DNA of 64,000 nt, taken from the NCBI RefSeq assembly GCF_000332515.2, contig NZ_AOGZ02000013.1, forward strand, positions 62,001-126,000. Direction: 5' to 3'. The DNA is from Leptospira wolbachii serovar Codice str. CDC. Lineage in GTDB: Bacteria; Spirochaetota; Leptospiria; Leptospirales; Leptospiraceae. The position numbers and the translations under genes were made by a program. Positions 10,446 to 20,333 of the stretch are shown piece by piece; within the stretch, counting starts at the first letter, position 1, and every line of letters starts with the position of its first letter. The notes under the pieces were generated by a model. That model had not been told where the DNA came from. It saw only the letters and a program-made list of their open reading frames with translations, and did not search any database.

Positions 10446-11308
10446 TATTTGATATCCAAACTTATATCTAAAAACTTCACAGTATGTGTTAAATAACCCA
10501 TACTCACTCCGATATCTTGGAACCGAGAGAGAAATTTTAACTTTTCTGGCGTAATCCCACCAGAACATTCAATACGGATCTGAGGAGAATTTCCTTTGAT
10601 TCGTTCAATAGCTTTTTCAGTATCAGAATCAGAAAAATTATCTAATAAAATAATATCAGGATTTGCGTTCATAGCTTCATCAATCTGCGATAGAGCATCG
10701 ATTTCTAGTTCTATTTTTTTTCCTGGATTAGCATTTCGAACAATTTGCACAGCGGATTGGATAGATCCTGCCTTTGCTACATGATTGTCTTTCAACATTG
10801 CCATTTCAGACAAATTCAATCGGTGGTTAGCCCCTCCACCAGTGTAAACTGCATACTTAGCGAGTTTTCTATAACCTGGTAGTGTTTTTCTCGTATCTAA
10901 AATAAGGAGATTTGGAAACTCTTTTGCCACCTTACTCGCATTTGTTGCAATTCCAGAAAGGTATTGGATAAAATTCAAAAGGATTCTTTCCATTTTCAAA
11001 ACGGAAACAAGAGAACCCTCTAATGTGCCAATGACCGTACCCTTTGAAAGTGTGGCTCCATCGGTAAGGATAGGTTTCCATACCACATTAGCATTCGTTT
11101 TTCTGATGATACATTCTAAAACGGCAAGGCCACACAGCACCCCTTCTTCCTTTGCCAAAAGCTCTGCCTTACATAATTCATCAGAACGGAAGAGAGTATC
11201 AGTGGTGATATCACCTGCAGGTAGGTCTTCCTCTAGGGCAAGGGTTACCAGGGACTCAAAGTCTTTCTCCGAAATTTCCGTGACTGGTGTTGTGTATCCT
11301 CTTATCAT
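10445..11308 (-). CDS. nadC: Nicotinate-nucleotide diphosphorylase (carboxylating)
   Basis: A 287-residue quinolinate phosphoribosyltransferase, normal family length. It converts quinolinate and PRPP to nicotinate mononucleotide in de novo NAD synthesis. Motifs seen are LEEDLPAGDITTD near the N-terminus, the active-site segment LDTRKTLPGYRKLAKYA, the GGGANHRLNLSE stretch, MLKDNH and the C-terminal IECSGGI. nadA and nadB are not in the window. Its stop overlaps the rel start by TAATG. A rho-independent terminator separates it from the upstream LysM gene, so transcription probably starts between 11308 and 11336. Confidence 0.95.
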   Translation of the reverse strand: MIRGYTTPVTEISEKDFESLVTLALEEDLPAGDITTDTLFRSDELCKAELLAKEEGVLCGLAVLECIIRKTNANVVWKPILTDGATLSKGTVIGTLEGSLVSVLKMERILLNFIQYLSGIATNASKVAKEFPNLLILDTRKTLPGYRKLAKYAVYTGGGANHRLNLSEMAMLKDNHVAKAGSIQSAVQIVRNANPGKKIELEIDALSQIDEAMNANPDIILLDNFSDSDTEKAIERIKGNSPQIRIECSGGITPEKLKFLSRFQDIGVSMGYLTHTVKFLDISLDIK

Positions 11309-11329
11309 GTTATCCTATTCTTTAGACAA

Positions 11330-11360
11330 AAAAAAAGCTGTCCTAACGACAGCTTTTTTT
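11330..11360 (-). terminator. Rho-independent terminator of the LysM lipoprotein gene
   Basis: The stem AGCTGTC (11336-11342) pairs with GACAGCT (11348-11354) around a 5-base loop. On the minus strand it is followed by a run of nine T. A-runs and T-runs on both sides would also let it work on the plus strand. It lies just after the LysM gene stop and before nadC. Confidence 0.85.
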
Positions 11361-11380
11361 TCAGATCACCTAAACATTGT

Positions 11381-12790
11381 TTATTGTTTAGGAGCTTTTC
11401 CGATTTTCCCTGTTTTTGGAGGGATATTCAATTTTTGTTTTGGATAGATCAAATTTTTGTTACGAATCGATTTACGATTGGCTTCAAAAATTCTTGGCCA
11501 AAGTTTTGCGTCGTTATAGATATCTTCTCTATCAGCAATTCTCCAGAGGCAATCTGCAGGGTTTGACTTTTCTACAGTGTATCTTTTCCAACCGCCAGTA
11601 AGTTCCTCTACTTGAGAAGAAGAAGCTTTATCACCGTCTGTCTCTGTAGTTGTTGTCTTAGTAGTGTCAGCTTGTGAATCCACTGCTGTTCGGTCTTTTT
11701 TCGCAACAGTAGTTTTTCCTTTCAGAGTTTCCACTTGGTCAATAGAGATTTCAGCCAAACGAATGGCTTCTTCCGACTGAGCAATGGAATCATCAAACTT
11801 TTCTTGTTCTAATAGATTCCCTGAAGCTTGGAGAGATTCATTCGATGCACCTAAATTTTCCTGAGTGCTTGCATACGATTCTTTTGCATTAGATTTAAGA
11901 AATGTTTCTGCATTTAATTCGCCAAAACGAGCATTAGCATCTTCCACAACTTCACGAGCTTGCAAGTTGCGGTTTTTTGCATGGTCTTTTACAGAAGCTT
12001 GTAATAAAGAAGCGGAAGCTAAACGTGCCGCTTTGATCTTTTCGTCAGCAGTTTTCAAACGTCCGGCAGCAATGTCTTCACGAGCAGATGCCACACGAGC
12101 TTTCTCTTCATCAATAGCAGGGTTTCCCCCTTTAGAATAAGTGTATGCTTTTTCTAATACCGCATCTACTTCATCAGCAGATTGGCGAACAGAACCAGAA
12201 CGATCCAGAGCAACTTTTTTTGCATCTTGGCTGATTTTAGCCGCTTCTACAAAATTGTTGTGAGCCTCTTCATATTCTTGTAAGGCAACGGTGCGTTTTA
12301 ATTCTTTTGCTGTTTCGTCTTTGTCTTCGCGTAAATAAGAAGCAAGGCTTGCATCAGCTTGTGCTAACTTTGTTTCCCCAGCATCACGAGCAGTAACCGC
12401 TTTTTTAAATTCTTCAGGAGTGTATTCGGAAGCGTAAGCCTCATCTGCAGCATCAATGGCTGTCACAGCTTCTTCACGAGATTTTGCTGCAAGTTTAGGT
12501 AGAGTTTTTTCCAAAGCATCATAAGCTTTAGAAATAGCATAGTCTGCGCTCTTTTTGGAATCAGATGCTTTTTCTTCAGAAGCAAATTCATTTGCAGAGA
12601 TTAAACTTTTTTTTGCTTCGGAAAATTCTTCCGGTGCATATTCTTCGGCAGAAAGTCTTTCCGCCCTTTCTACTTGAGATTTTGCCAGTGCAAGTTCTTT
12701 CACAGGAAGTTCTTGTGCACAATTAACAAATCCGATAGAGAACAATACCAATCCAGAGAGAAAGACTGCTGTCTTTTCCTTTCTTAACAT
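11381..12790 (-). CDS. LysM-domain lipoprotein with alanine/glutamate-rich helical repeats
   Basis: A 469-residue lipoprotein. A hydrophobic leader ends FSIGFVNC, a plausible spirochetal lipobox. The body is Ala/Glu/Lys-rich and helical, with recurring YAPEEFSEAKK- and YTPEEFKKAVT-like units that resemble DUF4398-type repeats. A C-terminal LysM module follows (YTVEKSNPADCLWRIA to LIYPKQKLNIP), which usually binds peptidoglycan. It probably tethers the outer or inner membrane to the wall. The start at 12790 has an AAGGAG ribosome site 7 bases upstream, whereas the longer frame overlaps the STAS gene. A strong terminator follows. Confidence 0.83.
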   Translation of the reverse strand: MLRKEKTAVFLSGLVLFSIGFVNCAQELPVKELALAKSQVERAERLSAEEYAPEEFSEAKKSLISANEFASEEKASDSKKSADYAISKAYDALEKTLPKLAAKSREEAVTAIDAADEAYASEYTPEEFKKAVTARDAGETKLAQADASLASYLREDKDETAKELKRTVALQEYEEAHNNFVEAAKISQDAKKVALDRSGSVRQSADEVDAVLEKAYTYSKGGNPAIDEEKARVASAREDIAAGRLKTADEKIKAARLASASLLQASVKDHAKNRNLQAREVVEDANARFGELNAETFLKSNAKESYASTQENLGASNESLQASGNLLEQEKFDDSIAQSEEAIRLAEISIDQVETLKGKTTVAKKDRTAVDSQADTTKTTTTETDGDKASSSQVEELTGGWKRYTVEKSNPADCLWRIADREDIYNDAKLWPRIFEANRKSIRNKNLIYPKQKLNIPPKTGKIGKAPKQ

Positions 12791-12854
12791 AACAAACTCC
12801 TTAATTTTTCTTCGGGGGGTTTTGTAAGAGAGAAGCGCAAATACGCTTCCCCTT

Positions 12855-13190
12855 TTACTTAAAAGCAGTGACGGCTTCGTCTTCGCTGTCAAAAATTTCA
12901 AAAAATGAAGTCAACTTTGTGAGTTCAAATACTTTACGAACCGAACCAGCCACGTTGATGATTTTAAGCCCACCTTGATATTTCTTCAAGTTGGACAAAC
13001 TTGAAATTAAAGCTCCAATTCCGGAAGAGTCGATGTAGGAAACCTTCTCGAGATTGATGACGATGCAATACTTTTGTTCTTCGATCAATTTGGCGATTAC
13101 ATCCTTGATCTCAGGCGCGTTATAAAGGTCGATTTCCCCGTTAATATCGAGGACTACGATTTTATCTTTTTCCCTTCTGGTGATTTCCAT
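12855..13190 (-). CDS. STAS-domain anti-sigma factor antagonist
   Basis: A 111-residue single STAS domain of the SpoIIAA/RsbV type: EITRREKDKIVVLDINGEID, then the switch segment YIDSSGIGAL, where a Ser would be phosphorylated by an RsbW-type kinase. Such proteins release a sigma factor, or in spirochetes another target, by binding the anti-sigma kinase when unphosphorylated. No kinase is adjacent. An RsbW-like kinase and a SpoIIE phosphatase occur at 40170-40601 and 30089-32011, and pairing with them is inference. It lies between tgt and the LysM gene, 64 bases before the latter. Confidence 0.9.
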   Translation of the reverse strand: MEITRREKDKIVVLDINGEIDLYNAPEIKDVIAKLIEEQKYCIVINLEKVSYIDSSGIGALISSLSNLKKYQGGLKIINVAGSVRKVFELTKLTSFFEIFDSEDEAVTAFK

Positions 13191-13283
13191 GTGTGTCTAG
13201 AGACTCCTCAATGAAGCTACAATCAATGTAGAAATGACGGTACAATTGCATTCAAAAAAAAGAGATACGTCAACCTAATAATT

Positions 13284-14399
13284 TCAGCTACCAAACAAAT
13301 TTTTCCAATGGTCATAAAAGCCCTTAAAATTGCCTATTTCTATAGACTTTCGCATCCTTTCCATGAAGCTCTGCATAAAATATAAGTTATGATACGTTGA
13401 GAGTGAGAAAGCAGTCAATTCCTTCACCTTATGTAAGTGGCGGATGTAGCCAAGGCTATATGTTTTACAAACCTTACACCCACATTCTGGGTCAATGGGA
13501 CCATCTGCCAATCGATGGATTTCATTCCTTAAGTTGAGTTTGCCAAAAGAAGTGAACACTTGGCCATTTCTAGCGTTCCTTGTCGGCAACACACAGTCAA
13601 ACATGTCTACACCATTCTTTACGCCTTCCAGAATGTCCACAACGGTTCCTACACCCATTAGATAACGAGGGCGCGCCTGGTCGAAATAAGGTGCCATACA
13701 TTCTAAAATACGAATGTATTCTGGCCTCGGCTCCCCGACACTGAGTCCCCCAATGGCAATCCCTGGAAAATTTATATTTTGTAATGTATCTAAACTTCGT
13801 TTTCGAAGGGATTCATTGACTCCTCCCTGAACGATAGGGAATACATTTTGACCATTCGGCTTTTCCATCCAATATTCGAATGATTCTTTGGCCCAGCGGT
13901 GTGTTCTATCCAGTGCCAGCTCCAATCGTCCCAGATCACTTCCGTAGGGCGCACAATCATCGAGGACCATCATGATATCGGATCCAATGGAACGTTGCAT
14001 TTCAATGACAGAAGCTGGTGTGAATTTATGGTGGCTGCCATCAATATGAGATTGGAACCGAACTCCATCCTCTTCAAATTTAAAGAGGCTTGCGAGACTA
14101 AAAACCTGAAACCCACCGGAATCAGTGAGTAAGGCTCGTTTGTAAGACATGAAGTTTTTTAGACCATGAAAGTGATCTAATACTTCTTTACCCGGTTTTA
14201 GATATAAATGGTAAGTATTGGCAAGGATTAAGTTATAACCCAATTCATCGATGTCTGCAGAAGACAGAGATTTGACACTCCCTCTTGTTCCCACAGGCAT
14301 AAAGATAGGAGTTTCAATTTGGATTCCGTTTAGGAGTAATGTTCCGGTCCTTGCAAAAGAACCAGGGTCTTTCGATCTTTCTTTAAAAATAGAAGACAC
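13284..14399 (-). CDS. tgt: Queuine tRNA-guanine transglycosylase
   Basis: A 371-residue TGT that exchanges guanine 34 of GUN-anticodon tRNAs for preQ1 in queuosine synthesis. Key pieces are [13 protein letters not shown] with the catalytic Asp, [32 protein letters not shown] with the nucleophile Asp, and the zinc site CGCKVC with a downstream HNL His. The start is GTG, and its G is shared with the last base of the fur stop (TAGTG), so it is probably translated by coupling to fur. Confidence 0.96.
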   Translation of the reverse strand: MSSIFKERSKDPGSFARTGTLLLNGIQIETPIFMPVGTRGSVKSLSSADIDELGYNLILANTYHLYLKPGKEVLDHFHGLKNFMSYKRALLTDSGGFQVFSLASLFKFEEDGVRFQSHIDGSHHKFTPASVIEMQRSIGSDIMMVLDDCAPYGSDLGRLELALDRTHRWAKESFEYWMEKPNGQNVFPIVQGGVNESLRKRSLDTLQNINFPGIAIGGLSVGEPRPEYIRILECMAPYFDQARPRYLMGVGTVVDILEGVKNGVDMFDCVLPTRNARNGQVFTSFGKLNLRNEIHRLADGPIDPECGCKVCKTYSLGYIRHLHKVKELTAFSLSTYHNLYFMQSFMERMRKSIEIGNFKGFYDHWKNLFGS

Positions 14400-14878
14400 T
14401 ATTTTCTGATTTTATGTTCACAATTCGCAAAATTTAAACAATTACCAAATATATTCAAACTATGTCCAGTGATGGTAAACCCATTTTCTGAGGCAGCTTT
14501 GTTTTGTAGTTCTTCAATTCGTTCATCGATAAATTCTACAATGCGACCACATTGCATACAGATGATATGGTCATGGTGTTCATGGCCAATGATATGTTCG
14601 TAGTATTTATAATCTTTCCCAAAGTCATGTTCTTCGAGTAGACCAGCCTCCACCATAATCGCTAGGATTCTGTAGATGGTTGCTTTGGAAATACGATCCT
14701 TATTGTCCTTTAATTCATCCAAAAGACCTTCGGCGGTAAAATGATTGTGTGAAGAAAAAATCTTTTGAGCAACTAACAAGCGTTGGTTGGTGATTTTAAG
14801 TCCTTTTTCTTTAAGATACTCTTCAAAGGCGAGCATCTCTTTTTTTGTGTCATCGCTGGAAATAGGATCGTTTTGCAA
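14399..14878 (-). CDS. Fur-family metalloregulator
   Basis: A 159-residue Fur superfamily repressor. The winged helix is in the first half ([16 protein letters not shown], then [12 protein letters not shown]). Metal-binding [18 protein letters not shown] and the dimerisation part follow. Structural cysteines are the CMQC pair and a second pair near the C-terminus, with five residues between the two Cys instead of the usual two or four. Position 85-equivalent looks like Glu (KYYE) rather than the PerR Asp, which favours Fur- over PerR-type sensing, but the subclass is uncertain. It lies in a row with the lptE-like gene and tgt. Confidence 0.88.
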   Translation of the reverse strand: MQNDPISSDDTKKEMLAFEEYLKEKGLKITNQRLLVAQKIFSSHNHFTAEGLLDELKDNKDRISKATIYRILAIMVEAGLLEEHDFGKDYKYYEHIIGHEHHDHIICMQCGRIVEFIDERIEELQNKAASENGFTITGHSLNIFGNCLNFANCEHKIRK

Positions 14879-14901
14879 GGTTTGTCTCCTAATGATTCAA
14901 C

Positions 14902-15453
14902 TTAATTCAAAATTCCAGAAAGAGAATAATACCATGCTCTTTCTGATTCTTCAGCAATTCGAAGTGCCATCACCCGAAGCAGGCGATTCTGAGCTTCCAA
15001 TTCTGATTCCCGAAATCCAATCTGCGTAGAAAAATGGACCCGTCCAGGAATTTCACTGCGTTCCATAGGGATTTTATTTCCCGTCTCCGCCTCAATGATT
15101 TCCACTCGAGTGACTACGAATAGTTCCGAGGTGATTTGTCTGTCCGCAAGATCCATAAGATCTCCGACTTGTTGGTAGTGAACAATCTCCGCATACAACC
15201 GGTATTTCGCGAGAGTTTTTTCTCTTGTTGTGATAAACCTTCCGCGTCTGTCAATTTCTTCCATAATCATTTGGGTAAGTCGGGTGTGCATTCCGGGAGA
15301 GTATGTGTTATTTCTAACATTTTGAATGTAGATCAATCGTTTGGAATCGGGGACAGGAACTCCATCTATTTTGGGAGGTCTTCCCGGTTCCTTCGATAAA
15401 AAGGCACAGCCAGAAAGGGCGAGAATTAAAAAGGATACAATGCCTTGTTTCAT
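14902..15453 (-). CDS. LptE-like outer-membrane assembly lipoprotein
   Basis: A 183-residue lipoprotein with signal peptide and lipobox ILALSGC. It has the LptE (LPS-assembly lipoprotein) pattern: IYIQNVRNNTYSPGMHTRLTQ, then MEEIDRRGRF, alternating strands, and a long C-terminal helix (ESELEAQNRLLRVMALRIAE). LptE plugs LptD and helps insert LPS into the outer membrane. Leptospira has LPS, so this role is reasonable, but assignment rests on weak similarity by eye. It is divergent from the M23 peptidase and upstream of fur and tgt. Confidence 0.68.
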   Translation of the reverse strand: MKQGIVSFLILALSGCAFLSKEPGRPPKIDGVPVPDSKRLIYIQNVRNNTYSPGMHTRLTQMIMEEIDRRGRFITTREKTLAKYRLYAEIVHYQQVGDLMDLADRQITSELFVVTRVEIIEAETGNKIPMERSEIPGRVHFSTQIGFRESELEAQNRLLRVMALRIAEESERAWYYSLSGILN

Positions 15454-15576
15454 ACAGAAATGTTCCCTGTCATCCTAGGTCCCAAGTCTAGTTTGTCAAG
15501 GGAATCGAAATGAAGGGAAATTCTCTGGATTTCAGGAAAGGCATGACAAAGGAAGCGGTAGGAATCTTATTTTCCC

Positions 15577-17388
15577 ATGGAGATATCCCCTCTTCGTACT
15601 TTCACAATCCTACTTTGCCTTTACCCCTTAACTCTATGGGGGCAAACTAAAATTCCAGAAATTCCCCATAATGAGGTGGGTTTTCCCCTACCTTACTATT
15701 CTCCGGTTTCTGGAACCTTTGCCGAAATTCGTAACCACAATTTACATTTGGGATCTGATTTCAAATCTTATGGCCTGAATGGTCATAGCATCTTAGCAAC
15801 GTTTGATGGTTACATTGAAGAAATCAGTTATTCAAAAACTGGATATGGGCTTTCTCTAAATCTTTATAGTCCAAAATATAAATTGAAATCAAAATACGCC
15901 CACTTACATTCCTTTGGTGGTAGTTTGTATGATTTAGAACTATTAAGGCAAGCCATTCTACTAATGGGAGATCCAAACGGTTTTCAACTCAAACTTCCGC
16001 CGGGGCTATTTACGACCAAAAAAGGAAACTCGCTTGGAAAAACAGGAGAATCAGGATCAGGGATATCACACTTACACTTAGAATTTCGATCGGAAAAAGG
16101 AAATATCAATCCTCTTTACTTTCAAGAAATCCATCAAAAAGATACCACTCCCCCTACGATCCTTTCTATGTATTTAGAGGGGGATAATTTAGAAAAACCC
16201 ATCCTTCTTTTGGCCAAAGAAAAGTCCAAGAGGAAGTATGAATTGTTTACGGACACGGGGGATTTATTTGAATCTATCACTCTCACGGGGAAGGTCCGCA
16301 TTCGTTTGAGTGGTTATGACTTCATTCGATCTCGGAACAAAAACAACGTGTATGGAATGGACTTGTCTGTGAATGGAAGGACTATTTTCAGTCGTAATTT
16401 CGACTTTTTAGCTTATGAAGATGGGTCCAAAAAACACCAGTTCTACGACATTAACAGATCATCCTTATCCCCTCCGGTATACTTCTATCATATATATGAA
16501 CAGTCCAAAAATTTTAAAGACGAAGGTTTTTCCTTAGATTTGGAAAGTTACCAACCGAAAGAAAAATTAGAATTAGAAGCTTCACTTCGGGATGCAACAG
16601 GAAACAAATCTTCGGTATCTTTTGTTGTGATTCATGAAAAGAATGATACAGATCATATTCGATTTGTTAAGAATCGGAAGAATGGAAACAATTACAGCTC
16701 TCTAGAAGGAAAAATCAGTTTGGATTTATCCAAGGCCGAAGTTTCTGGAGAAGGAACTTTACTTATTAACGAAATCAGTGAAAAAGATATTCCTTTCAAA
16801 ATTCCAGCAGGTCTACCCCTCAAAGGAAAAATCTACCAAATAGATTCCAAAAAAATGAGCTGGAAGGGAGAAGGATTAGGAGAATGGAATATCGGTTATA
16901 CGCCCACCACTAAAGAATCTCTCTATTTTTATGATTCTTCCATTCAGAAATTTCAATCCATCACCCAAAAAAGAAAATATAACGGTTTTAGTTTTAAACT
17001 CACCAAACTCGGGTTTGTTATGGTTTTGTCTGATGAAACTCCACCGACGATCTTTCCTATGACCTCCCTTGCTCGCTACATCGAACTTCCGGAAGTGAGG
17101 AACCATTGTTTTGAAGAAAGGTTTTATGTCATTGGAGATGTGGGAAGTGGATTTCGAACCAGCGTAGAACTCTCTATCGATGGACAAACATATCCCTATG
17201 AATACGATCCCGACAGGCGTGCGATCCGAGTTCTCATTCCGAAGAGTCTACAAAAAGAAAGGCCTTATCTTCTTTTGGAAGCTAAGGCCTTTGACTTTGC
17301 CGGAAATGTTTCCGAACCGTTTGTGGATTTAATTTCTACTAGCGGTTGGGCAGAAGAACTTCAGGCCTCTTGCCCTGTCATGGAGTAA
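15577..17388 (+). CDS. Secreted M23 family metallopeptidase
   Basis: A 603-residue protein with a signal peptide (TILLCLYPLTLWG) and an N-terminal LytM/M23 domain. Zinc ligands are H57 and D61 (HLGSD) and H167, with H165 beside it (ISHLHLEF). Such enzymes cut peptidoglycan cross-links or act as amidase activators; with the ligands complete, activity is likely. The remaining 430 residues are beta-rich with no domain I can name. The 3' end overlaps the convergent greA-like gene by 28 bases. Confidence 0.84.
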   Translation: MEISPLRTFTILLCLYPLTLWGQTKIPEIPHNEVGFPLPYYSPVSGTFAEIRNHNLHLGSDFKSYGLNGHSILATFDGYIEEISYSKTGYGLSLNLYSPKYKLKSKYAHLHSFGGSLYDLELLRQAILLMGDPNGFQLKLPPGLFTTKKGNSLGKTGESGSGISHLHLEFRSEKGNINPLYFQEIHQKDTTPPTILSMYLEGDNLEKPILLLAKEKSKRKYELFTDTGDLFESITLTGKVRIRLSGYDFIRSRNKNNVYGMDLSVNGRTIFSRNFDFLAYEDGSKKHQFYDINRSSLSPPVYFYHIYEQSKNFKDEGFSLDLESYQPKEKLELEASLRDATGNKSSVSFVVIHEKNDTDHIRFVKNRKNGNNYSSLEGKISLDLSKAEVSGEGTLLINEISEKDIPFKIPAGLPLKGKIYQIDSKKMSWKGEGLGEWNIGYTPTTKESLYFYDSSIQKFQSITQKRKYNGFSFKLTKLGFVMVLSDETPPTIFPMTSLARYIELPEVRNHCFEERFYVIGDVGSGFRTSVELSIDGQTYPYEYDPDRRAIRVLIPKSLQKERPYLLLEAKAFDFAGNVSEPFVDLISTSGWAEELQASCPVME

Positions 17389-20126
17389 CGAGCAATATCC
17401 AATACTTCGTAAACAGTTTCTGTGGATCCGAAAACAAGCAATGCTTCGTTTCCAGTATGTTTTCCGAGAAGTGATTTTGCGAGTGGTGACTGATAAGAAA
17501 TGATATTCTTTTCTGTATCCGCGTCCCAAGCACCAAGAATCGAGTATGTAACCACTTCGCCACTTTGTTTGTTTTTCAAACGCACAGTGGTCCCTATTCC
17601 TACTTTGTCTGATTTTACATCACTTAGGTCGAGAATCCTTGCACTCTTCAGTTCTGCTTCCAATCGTTTGATGGCAGCTTGTAACTGAGATTGTTTTTCC
17701 ATCGCTGCTTTGTATTCTGCGTTTTCTCGTAAGTCCCCTTTCTCTTGGGCCTCTCCGATATCACGAGAGTTTTCAGCCATCTCTACGTTTACAAGGTGTT
17801 CAAACTCTTGTTTTTTAGCATTGAAGGCACGACGAGTCACAAGAACCACATCGTTTGGAAGGTTCGCTAAAGGATCATCATCAGCATCTTCTTCTGAATC
17901 GTATTCGTCCCAAACAATGTTTGGTTTGAGTTCATTGATAAGTGCATAAAGTTGGTCTTTTTCTAAATCCGTTACATAAGGAACTTCTTTGAAAAGGGCA
18001 AAAAGTTTACGAACATACTCATCGTCAGCGTTGGTTAAAATGTCTCGGAGAAGACTATTGTCCTTTCCAAAAAGAATGTCCATCGCTTGGTTTTTGAGTT
18101 TGGTTCCTTTATCTTCAATCTTCGCAAGGGGTTTGAGGATTCGGAAAACGCGAAGAACCAAATCTTCTTCACTGACTTTGAGCCAATCAAACTTCCAAGT
18201 ATGAGATAAGATGGATTTCGCCACCCAAAGGAAAACTTCTGGGTTTTCTTTTGATTTGTTAGAAACTGTTTCTACAAACAAATTGAGTTCTGCAAATTTT
18301 TCATCTGCTACCAAGTTTTGGAAAACAGATCTGTTTACCTTTACCGGAACTTCAAATAAAAGACCAATAAGGATATTGATTGCCTCTGGATGGTAGGTAC
18401 GAATAAGATCCTTGAATCCTTTTTTGATATCCGTATTTTCCAATGCTTTAGAGATCTTCAGAGCTTCGTCTTTAGAAAGGGACTGAATGAGCGTTGTTAA
18501 TTCTTGTTCACGAATTTTATGAGAAAACTCTTCTGTCGGCCAAGCTTTACTTGCTTCTTCTAAATACAAATAAGCCGAAAGTTTACGAATGGAATCTCTT
18601 GCAGATTCTTCTTCACCGTAATGAGAGATAAAAAAGTCACCAGCTTCTGCTGCTTCATCTGCATCTCGAACCGCTTCCATCGCGATTTCTAATTTTTTAT
18701 TGGTGTCCGTTGTTGCTTGGAATTTCTGAGTTAAGGTTTCGGAGTGAGTGATCGGTTTTTCATGATACACTACTTCATCCTTTTTCTTAGGATTCATTCC
18801 GATATTCGCTTCTTTTTTCAGAACCGATTTTACCTTCGCCCACCATTTAGACCACTCATCTGCTTTCAAAAAAGTTCCGATGAGTTCATTCTTCATGTCA
18901 CCAATGATCATTCGGTTGTCATAAGATTTCAGAAGTTGTTTTAAGAACTCAGGTAAGTTCTCAGCAAACATGGTGTTGATACCATTTTTGTCTTCATAGT
19001 GTTGCACCCAAATATGATCTTTCTTGAGTGGTTTTAAAGAAGTGATAGCCATTTGGATCGAAAGTTTGTGGTCTTTCTTTTCTTCAAAATCAACAAAGAT
19101 AGAATCTCCAGTTTGGGAGATGGATGTAATTTTACCTACACCCCAGTTTCTATGCATTACATAGTTACCAGTATCAAATACGATATTTCTTTCAAAGTTG
19201 GTGATACAAAGTTTAACCGGTTTACGGTTGTTACCAAGTTCACTCATCTTGAGGAAGTCTTCTAGTAGTGAGTGCGCTGTGTATTTTTGTTTGTAAGCAC
19301 GAATGAGTTCGTTTCTTGCTTTTTGTGATGCAGCTTCATGTTCTAAAATCTTTTTTAAGAAGTAGATAACATGATCCCAATCTTCCATCGCCTTAAAAGG
19401 TTCGACGATTGGATAAAGAAGTCCAACAAGGCGAGTTTTTTCTCTTTGGCCAAGTAGGATACGTTCAATTTTGTCGAAGAAAGAAACGTCTTCATAGTTG
19501 TTTTGAACGATGGTAGGCCAAATTTCTTCCATCGGAACGTATTCTTTGTTCTTTGCATACATCTCAACTGCGAGTTTGAGATAGGAGATTGCTTTTGGTT
19601 TGTCCTCTTCCATAATGGAAAAGCCATACTTCTTTGCAATCTCTGGGTTTTTACGATCTTGTTTGGCAAGTTTTTCAAGAACCACTTTGAGTTCTTTGTT
19701 TTTCTTGAGTTTGTCAAGTGCCTCTGCCTTCACGCGGAGAGCAAGTCGATGGTCACCAAATCGTAAAATAGAATCAGTAATGTATTCAATGATAGTCCAT
19801 TTAGCGTGAGCTTTGAAAGAATCCAAAATGCTCTTCACCAAATTTGCGTCTCCCATGGAATCTTCCATGAAAGAAATAATCATTAACATATATTTGGCGG
19901 AGATAGACTCAGGATGTTCTTTGAAATGGTCTTCAATTTTTTGTTTAGCTTCCGCTAAACGATTTTCTGCCTTATATGCATCAATGACATCGTCAAAGAT
20001 TTTGAATTTGGAAACGGGAACCGTTCCAGCATCAGCACGTACATAAATTTCCTCATTAAAGAGAGGTGTTAGTTTGTCGTTGTCGGCGATTTTGTTTGAT
20101 TTGTCTTCGGTAATAGTATCAGGCAT
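17361..20126 (-). CDS. greA: Long GreA-type transcription elongation factor with large N-terminal extension
   Basis: A 921-residue protein. Only the last 150 or so residues are GreA: the coiled coil with tip GDLRENAEYKAAMEKQ, followed by the FKBP-like part IGTTVRLKNKQSGEVV. GreA stimulates cleavage of backtracked RNA by RNA polymerase, and ordinary GreA is about 158 residues. The first 300 residues are helical and TPR-like. Residues 317-367 (GNYVMHRNWGVGKITSI, then FVDFEEKKDHKLSI) look like a Tudor/CarD-type polymerase-binding fold. Long GreA proteins of this kind are known in spirochetes, for example Borrelia. Confidence 0.9.
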   Translation of the reverse strand: MPDTITEDKSNKIADNDKLTPLFNEEIYVRADAGTVPVSKFKIFDDVIDAYKAENRLAEAKQKIEDHFKEHPESISAKYMLMIISFMEDSMGDANLVKSILDSFKAHAKWTIIEYITDSILRFGDHRLALRVKAEALDKLKKNKELKVVLEKLAKQDRKNPEIAKKYGFSIMEEDKPKAISYLKLAVEMYAKNKEYVPMEEIWPTIVQNNYEDVSFFDKIERILLGQREKTRLVGLLYPIVEPFKAMEDWDHVIYFLKKILEHEAASQKARNELIRAYKQKYTAHSLLEDFLKMSELGNNRKPVKLCITNFERNIVFDTGNYVMHRNWGVGKITSISQTGDSIFVDFEEKKDHKLSIQMAITSLKPLKKDHIWVQHYEDKNGINTMFAENLPEFLKQLLKSYDNRMIIGDMKNELIGTFLKADEWSKWWAKVKSVLKKEANIGMNPKKKDEVVYHEKPITHSETLTQKFQATTDTNKKLEIAMEAVRDADEAAEAGDFFISHYGEEESARDSIRKLSAYLYLEEASKAWPTEEFSHKIREQELTTLIQSLSKDEALKISKALENTDIKKGFKDLIRTYHPEAINILIGLLFEVPVKVNRSVFQNLVADEKFAELNLFVETVSNKSKENPEVFLWVAKSILSHTWKFDWLKVSEEDLVLRVFRILKPLAKIEDKGTKLKNQAMDILFGKDNSLLRDILTNADDEYVRKLFALFKEVPYVTDLEKDQLYALINELKPNIVWDEYDSEEDADDDPLANLPNDVVLVTRRAFNAKKQEFEHLVNVEMAENSRDIGEAQEKGDLRENAEYKAAMEKQSQLQAAIKRLEAELKSARILDLSDVKSDKVGIGTTVRLKNKQSGEVVTYSILGAWDADTEKNIISYQSPLAKSLLGKHTGNEALLVFGSTETVYEVLDIARYSMTGQEA

Positions 20127-20263
20127 GAAAAGAATCTCCCTCTTCGTATTTCCAATAAAGGGTGTTCATAGTTCCTATAAAGTTGTTACGGTAAATTTAG
20201 CGATGAATCCGCGAAAAGAACAGTCCTAGAATTCATTTTTTAGGTCCGTTCGATTCTGTAAAG

Positions 20264-20297
20264 CCAAAAAACCCAGCCGATTGGCTGGGTTCTTTGG
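20264..20297 (-). terminator. Rho-independent terminator after flaA1
   Basis: The stem ACCCAGCC (20271-20278) pairs with GGCTGGGT (20283-20290) around a 4-base loop. On the minus strand it is followed by a run of T. It lies about 40 bases after the flaA1 stop and separates the flaA operon from the greA-like gene. Confidence 0.85.
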
Positions 20298-20333
20298 GTC
20301 CCAAAGGCAATCCCCTTGGAGTGAGTAAGGAAA

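Noticed and set aside
10446..10568. Longer N-terminus for Rel
   Set aside because: It would overlap nadC by over 120 bases and is not Rel-like, whereas the ATG at 10445 gives a TAATG junction and a normal Rel N-terminus.
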